This document shows positions 58,186 through 64,000 of a stretch of 64,000 nt of DNA, in pieces. Position 1 is the first letter of the stretch. Every line of letters begins with the position of its first letter. Below the pieces are notes generated by a model that saw only the letters and a list, made by a program, of their open reading frames with translations, was not told where the DNA came from and did not search any database. Made by a program: the position numbers and the translations under genes. The DNA is taken from positions 13,270,501 through 13,334,500 of the forward strand of contig OX387200.1 of the NCBI GenBank assembly GCA_947561715.1, given 5' to 3'. This DNA is from Ascidia mentula (taxonomy: Eukaryota; Chordata; Ascidiacea; Phlebobranchia; Ascidiidae).

Positions 58186-59814
58186 GTCTAGCCGCTAATA
58201 GGAAATGTGTGTTGCATTGAATGTATCATTATGTTCCCAATTCTTGCAGTCGTGTTACATAATTTTCAACATCTCAGATGGGTAGCATGTACACAAACTA
58301 AAAGTAATGGTTTTGATGTAAAGTGTTTTGTTTTTGGTAGTTAAATAAAAACAATCGTAAAGTTTGTTGATTAACAACAATAAATTTCGGTTAACCAGAA
58401 TCTGGTAATCCAGATTTGGGAGGCTTGACTGTATAAACTTTTACACTAAACCACATTTCAGCCGCAGGTACATTTATAACAACTATTGCGGCAGCGTTGC
58501 CAGACTTTTTTCGCAAAAGTATCCAATTTTTAAAACGTCTCGACTAATGTTCATGAAGTTGCTCAATAAACCATGCAATCGAAATCGACCTTCATCAGAA
58601 CTAAGTGCGTAAATGCAAACCCACCATGATAAATATAAGAAAGCGTGAAAAAAGCAACAGGGAACGGGGGAAAGAAAGACGAAACGTCGACAAAGTGTAT
58701 TATTTTTTGCCAGAAGAGCTTTTGAGTTAGAAACATAACTGTCGGTTAATGCAGTTTTATGACGTCACGGAGGCCAAAACTTGCATGTGTTGCAATTCAA
58801 TTACATACGGCGTGACGCAGTAATATGCTTGAGTAATTTTTATTGTAACGTTCTTTCTCTAAGAAAAGTCATTGAAATCACCAAAAACGTAATACCGCGG
58901 CATCACTATGTGTCTTCCATGCATGGTAAATTCCATAATGGCCAACCTCGTGATAATATTGTCAGGTTGTGATCATACGGCAATATAATCGGGTGTTTTG
59001 CATCGATAGCAATCCGCGCTTTCTCCAATCTGCCCGCAATCCGCAAAATTCCATCCATTAAATGGGGCTTGCATGTGCCTCGCCAACAAACTGGCTGATT
59101 TTAGCACACTCAATTTACCAGTGGTTACAGAAATATATATATATATAGATTTATTATTTTTATTCTCAAAGAACGCATAATCTTGTAGCGTACAAAAATT
59201 GCAACGACACTGTCGAAAGCGCCGCATAAATATTACCTTCAGTATTTCATTCGCGTTCTATTGCGTCAGATGTAATTCGTCAAGCTGCCGCGGACTTTTC
59301 GAATAACAATGTGTTGAAGCTGTTTACAAACTCCAGAGAACCAACCGATATTTAACCATTTCTCCACGATTTAACCTTCGGTTTGTATCTACTTAATATG
59401 ATTAAACGAGGCATCATTTGACAATAAATGACAAACCAAAGTACGCTACATGTAAAAATTTATTATTTAAAAACAATTGAGGATTCGTGGCCATTTAAAT
59501 TGATTGCAGTTTTCAGGCATGCGACGATTATTTTGATACGTTTTTATATAGCCCGAATGTGACAACAATTGCATGTCATTGTAAACGGAACAAAGACGTT
59601 TTTGGGCAAAATTATGTGGAAACTACGTCCATTTGCGGTCATGATGAAGACGTGTTTGCAAACAACGTAAAAAAGACGTTGAAACACCGTTCATAATCGG
59701 ACGGGTAAAGTTTGCACTTAAATTAGACGTATGCTTCATGTCTATCATTCGACGTCAGTTTGACGACAACCAAAAGACGTCGAAATACAGCTTCATTTTG
59801 GATTACTACTTACA

Positions 59815-60440
59815 TTGAAATTAAACTCTAATTCACCTCTTCAAAATACGTCGAAATTTGGAAAACTATACTTAGACGACTATATTGTGTCTATTTTTCA
59901 ACGTCGAATTGACGATAGCAAAAAAACGTTGAAATTAAACTCTAACTCACGTTTTCAAAATAAGTCGAAATTTGGAAAACTACTTTTAGAGGACTATATT
60001 GTGTCTATTTTTCAACGTCGAATTGACGTTAGCAAAAAAACGTTGAAATTAAACTCTAACTCACGTTTTCAAAATAAGTCGAAATTTGGAAAACTACTTA
60101 GACGACTATATTCTGTCTATTTTTCGACGTCGAATAGACGATAAGAAAAAGACGTTGAAATTCAGCTTCATTTCAAGTCAATATTGAACGTCGAAATTTG
60201 GATAACTACATAAACGACTATATTCTGTCTATTTTTCAACATCGAATTGACGATAGCAAAAAGACGTTGAAATTAAACTCTAATTCACGTCTTCAAAATA
60301 CGTCGAAATTTGGAAAACTACATAAACGACTATATTCTGTCTATTTTTCAACGTCGAATTGACGATAGCAAAAAGACGTTGAAATTAAACTCTAATTCAC
60401 GTCTTCAAAATACGTCGAAATTTGGAAAACTACTTCGACG
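59815..60440 (+). repeat. ~112-bp tandem satellite, about 5.5 copies
   Basis: Unit starts (TTGAAATTAAACTCTAA or close variant) fall at about 59815, 59928, 60042, 60154, 60266 and 60378, giving periods of 112-114 bp. Each unit contains two GACGT/ACGTC motifs and TTTTTCAACGTCGAATTGAC. The first units keep a 114-bp period, a multiple of 3, which creates a 110-codon repetitive open frame that is not a gene. Diverged units extend to ~59580. Confidence 0.9.
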
Positions 60441-60535
60441 ACTATGTTATGGTTCATTGATGATTTCATGTCTATATGTGCAGATGCACTATGTCCTACA
60501 AACACAATATAAAATGTTAGAAGTTTTAATATAAC

Positions 60536-60805
60536 TTGTATTATACATTTATCGACGTTTCGGCTATTATGCAACAGCCTTCATCAGGAGGAAGTATCTA
60601 AGTCTACCACAGTGGACGATTTGAGGCACATAAACAGAAACGCTAAAAAGAAAGAAGAAGTGAAACAACGAAAAAGCGATAAGGGCGAACACACCTGCAC
60701 AGTATACTTATCACTAACCGAAACCGAAACGTCGAGAAACGTAAATACAATAAAGTTTGCCAGAAGAGCAGTATTAAGCAATAAATATGCCTGGCAGCAT
60801 CAGTA
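60536..60805 (-). mobile_element. Penelope-like retroelement end fragment
   Basis: Contains, on the minus strand, CCTCCTGATGAAGGCTGTTG CATAATAGCCGAAACGTCGA and, further in, the strings shared with 63326-63708 (CACAGTGGACGATTTGAGGC, ACATAAACAGAAACGC, GCCAGAAGAGCAGTATTAAG). No coding capacity beyond short frames. Confidence 0.55.
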
Positions 60806-61561
60806 ACAATTTGTATTATACAGTTCTAAAGTTGTCAAGTTTCCCTTTTATCGTCAAGCGTTTGATTTCTATACCACGACTTTTATGTTATTGTTGATGT
60901 TTGAGAGGCCAAAAAAAGGTGTTGTAAAATATCATAAAAGAAGCAAATGGTGCGTGCTATTTTTTACGATCAATATGTCAATTTATGACGTCATTTATTT
61001 TCCGGATTCGGCCGAATTTTAGTTGCAGCAGGTACTCAGATTCGGTCAAATCCAAATATTTTTTGTTGCCATATCTCCACCAGACCACCACAATTTCGCA
61101 GACCGGACCGGTCATTTGTGATAATTTACAGTTATCGCATGGACAGCTTTCACTAGATTGAATTAAACTCGTTGTTACGTAAATCAGGCTTTTAAACGCA
61201 CTCCGTGGAATTTGTATTTTTGCGTACATTTAGGCAAAAAAACATCAGTAAAGAACGTGCATAATTGAATTTGTTAACGTCATCCTTATTACCATGTGGA
61301 TTGTAAAAGAAAAGCTGGCGGAAAATCCGAATATTAATTTAAATGGCCACTTGATGCGCCAAAGCGTCACTACGCGACATTATCAACAACTTTGAACACA
61401 CAAGATCAACATTTCTGAAAGCTTTAACGGAATATTTTGTTTTTGGAAAACCAAACGCGTTTAGCATGTTGTTGTTTATTGATACTTTCCATTTGTCAAC
61501 GTATTGTTTTAATTTAGGTTTCTTTGTTTAACTTGATCTGAGGATTTACACTACTTCAGTG

Positions 61562-62348
61562 ATGTGGTATTATTTCTTTTCCCATTGCATTTACCACTTA
61601 ACAAGATGGTTTCCACAAAACAACCGCATTAAATTGTAAGTTTTTAAATGAAATAGGTTTAATACCGTGAACTGGCCAAAAACATTTATATTTCCAGTCG
61701 TGTTGTGGTGCTACTGCTGTGTGCTGGTTTGTTAATTCCGGAGTTCATTGTTTTGAGTCTTCCTAAATCTACTAGAGCATGTGACCAGCCGTTGTTGGAC
61801 TTGCTAGTAGCCAGTACTATTTTCATTTTTTTCTCTGTGGGTAGGTAATACTTGTGATAGTTTTTGATTTGAAACTAAAACAACAAGTGGTTGTACAGGT
61901 TTTGCATTGTTGTTTTCTCTTATGGATCCTGTTCCACGACTTGTTAAAATTGGTTTTCATGTTTATGGAGTTGGTTCAGTGCTTTTGGGGCTTTTTACAA
62001 TTGTGTACACATTTCAAGCACAAAGCTGTGTAAGGGAATTTTGTGTTTTGCCCTTTAACATGAAGTGTCATATATTCTTGTGTTTGCAGGAAACAACCAC
62101 CACAGAGCTTTATTATTGGTGCTTAGTTAGTTCATATCTGTCAATCATAACCACAGGTAATGTGTGCAAGCCTTCACACCTAAAAACCAATCATGCAATT
62201 GCAGTTTTTGTTTACAGGTTATTTTCTGTTGGCTGTCCCATTTTGGCTACTTAATATGGTTAAGCCAACTTCTGTTTTGGATTGGAGAAAAAGATCTGGT
62301 TTATGTTACGAGCCTGTATCTTGTTGTTCATGCATTTGGCACATATAG
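61562..62348 (+). CDS. Four-transmembrane protein, TMEM272-like
   Basis: Five exons: 61562-61635, 61698-61840, 61899-62029, 62090-62156, 62218-62348 (181 aa). Four hydrophobic segments are seen: VVVLLLCAGLLIPEFIVLSL, LDLLVASTIFIFFSVGFALL, FHVYGVGSVLLGLFTIVYTF and YLSIITTGYFLLAVPFWLLN. A C...QPLLDLLVA lead into TM2, YTF-x-x-QSC after TM3 and a TELYYWC lead into TM4 recall the TMEM272-like group (CxxQPLIPIYLLV...YC...Y). Family assignment is tentative and function unknown. The C-terminus is Cys-rich (CYEPVSCCSC). It is convergent with eI F3f, with 233 bp between the two stop codons. Confidence 0.65.
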
Positions 62349-62581
62349 CTTTACAACATTTATGATGATTTTTGTGCAATTATGTTAAAACAGTTGACTC
62401 CTTTTTATCCCCATAAACCCCACTGTTTTAGGGCAGTTAATTTGCACATTTGTTTTCCATCACTGCTCCAATGAATTCACTGTAGTTTATTTTGCAATAA
62501 ACACAACATTTTCTGTAACATTTATGTACTTTCTTATGTCTGAAAATTGGCAATTTTAAAACAAAATGCAAGCAAGGATCA

Positions 62582-64000
62582 TCACGTTGCTTGTACAGTT
62601 GATGTGTTGATGAGCTTTTCATTCAAAGCTACTTGACTCTTTACTATATTTGTCAAATATTGCACCATAAGCACATCCTGCATTTGAAAGAAAAGGTAAA
62701 TTTTTTAGGTTTAACAGAACACTATGGGTTTCTGCCTCCTTACATTGATATTGTTGTTAAGCATTGCATCAAATTCATCTTCCTCCATATGTGGTACGGT
62801 ATAAACTAAATCCATCAAAAAACGCCCTATTTTACTGTCCATGGGAATAGCTCCACCCTGTTGGGCAAAAAACAGAATTAATTCAAACTGTTAGTTCCCT
62901 GTAATGACTAATATTCTTACTAAGACATCGTTGACATATTTTAGAACAGAATCAAGTATTGTTGAAAGCTGTCCAGTTGCTTCGACCACATTTTCAAATT
63001 CAGTAGGAAGCGTAATAAGACTGCTGCGATTGGGAAGTTTTTGCAATGACTACAAAAAAAATCAGTTTAAATGGAAATTGTTGCAAAGCAAAAATTACCA
63101 AAAATCCATACATACCGCCTGAACTCTGTCCACTCCAACTCTCTCTGTGTCATAAAAATCCACTACTACAGGAACAGGAGTAAACATCATTCCTTGTGTT
63201 TTTCCAGGAACTCCAATTGTTGTGCTGTAAATTATGAAATGTTACATACCTTTTAAATCGAAAGTAACATGCAGGTCATGTGTGTATAAAGTGTACTATG
63301 CATGTTCACACTACACTTTTTATAAATTGTTACTGATGCTGCCAGGCATATTTATTGCTTAATACTGCTCTTCTGGCAAACTTTATTGTATTTACGTTTC
63401 TCGACGTTTCGGCTATTATGCAACAGCTTTCATCAGGAGGAAGTATCTAAGTCTACCACAGTGGACAATTTGAGGCACATAAACAGAAACGCTAAAAAAG
63501 AAAGAAGAAGTGAAACAACGATAGACATTACGCACTTCAAAAACCGTGATAAAAACCGTGCGGTTAGTGATAAGTATACTGTGCAGGTGTGTTCGCCCTT
63601 ATCGCTTTTTCGTTGTTTCACTTCTTCTTTCTTTTTTAGCGTTTCTGTTTATGTGCCTCAAATTGTCCACTGTGGTAGACTTAGATACTTCCTCCTGATG
63701 AAGGCTGTTACACTTTTTATAACTTAAAAAAACTGTATGAAAAGTACTTCAGAGATGCTAATTTCTACCAACATCTGGTGAATCAAATAAAAAGACCGAA
63801 AGGTTCAAATTTCGCCTGAGCAGGTTGTATTTTGTCCATGGATATTTGTGAAAAACCTTCCTCACCTTGTATAAGCTTTGTAACCAATATCCCCTCCACG
63901 GAGTTCAGTATCCACAGTAAGATGAATTGGGGATTTGCTTTCTCGGCTGTAGTACTCATTAATTAGCACTGAATGCTCTGTTATGTCCTGACCGGTAGCA
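62582..64000 (-). CDS. EIF3F: Translation initiation factor eIF3 subunit f (5' partial)
   Basis: Minus-strand exons: 64000-63866 (open at the window edge), 63224-63116, 63049-62921, 62857-62744, 62677-62582. The MPN-domain subunit of eIF3 works at the 43S pre-initiation complex. Visible family strings: [75 protein letters not shown] and [12 protein letters not shown]. The C-terminal helix is [20 protein letters not shown]. The N-terminal part, including the start, lies beyond 64000. The first intron in view (63865-63225) carries a 383-bp hairpin retroelement insertion. Confidence 0.95.
63326..63708. mobile_element. Hairpin Penelope-like insertion with 14-bp target duplication
   Basis: It is flanked by identical 14-bp copies of TACACTTTTTATAA (63312-63325 and 63709-63722). 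Internally, 63432-63530 and 63595-63696 are inverted copies of each other (about 95 bp; CTACCACAGTGGACAATTTG and its complement), separated by a ~65-bp loop. The left part continues with CGACGTTTCGGCTATTATGC and a segment shared with 60536-60805. It lies in the first visible intron of EIF3F. Confidence 0.8.

Larger units (their letters stand above)
57819..61561. other. Repeat-rich spacer
   Basis: It holds a small hAT-like MITE (58054-58185), a Penelope-type motif (58,580-58,730), a ~112-bp satellite (59815-60440, with diverged half-units back to ~59580) and a Penelope-like fragment (60536-60805). No host gene is supported. The 58973-59227 minus frame has no motif. Confidence 0.5.

Noticed and set aside
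59815..60144. 110-codon repetitive open frame
   Set aside because: It arises because the satellite unit length (114 bp here) is a multiple of three. The frame breaks where the unit is 112 bp.
63386..63727. 113-codon frame in the EIF3F intron
   Set aside because: Runs through the hairpin retroelement. The two arms encode mirrored, unrelated peptides.

Overview
This is a eukaryotic, AT-rich, intron-containing window, most likely from a tunicate (Ciona-type). That assignment is inference. It rests on compact multi-exon genes with introns mostly of 60-700 bp, single-copy genes of chordate type (Barx, PRDM10, NF-YB, LAGE3, MALSU1, SLC25A20, TLCD5, eIF3f), an AA15-type LPMO relic, and several genes whose ATG lies only 2-20 nt after a clean 3' splice acceptor, as expected with spliced-leader trans-splicing. 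I assigned exons by hand from GT/AG sites, reading phase and family similarity. No search was run.

Layout. 1-2.1 kb: a SINE-like relic and a broken copper-monooxygenase (AA15 LPMO) gene. 4.6-7.3 kb (+): Barx homeobox gene. 10.3-11.1 kb (-): small secreted sushi-domain protein. 12.9-14.7 kb (+): ZIP zinc transporter of the SLC39A1-3 type. 15.7-16.0 kb: a TA-flanked MITE. 17.4-23.1 kb (-): PRDM10-like gene, then NF-YB upstream of it on the same strand. 24.1-26.5 kb (+): LAGE3/Pcc1 and MALSU1, divergent from NF-YB. 26.5-30.6 kb: repeat-rich spacer. 30.6-39.1 kb (-): large PARP14-like gene with several macrodomains, WWE and ADP-ribosyltransferase. 39-42.7 kb: degraded repeats and an 897-bp TA-flanked MITE nested in another repeat. 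42.7-47.2 kb: a 4.49-kb inverted-repeat element carrying a Ulp1-type protease/PHD gene and an SGNH-hydrolase gene. 48.2-49.9 kb (-): SLC25A20, bracketed by a ~400-bp direct repeat. 51.2-52.0 kb (+): small two-exon gene I do not recognise. 54.3-55.2 kb: a hAT-like MITE. 56.4-57.8 kb (+): TLCD5/TMEM136. 59.8-60.8 kb: a ~112-bp satellite and a Penelope-like fragment. 61.6-62.3 kb (+): four-TM protein, convergent with eIF3f (-), whose 5' end runs off the right edge.

The host genes are ordinary housekeeping or developmental genes and do not form one pathway. The strongest unexplained unit is the 42,720-47,211 element. It has ~230-bp terminal inverted repeats with a near-perfect 8-bp target duplication. 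A subterminal array of 166-bp repeats faces inverted copies of the same unit at the other end. Two spliced or unspliced genes with intact catalytic residues are enclosed, and no recognisable transposase is present. Penelope-like debris (a GIY-YIG tail and CTGATGA...GAAAC motifs inside a hairpin insertion with a 14-bp target duplication) is the second theme.
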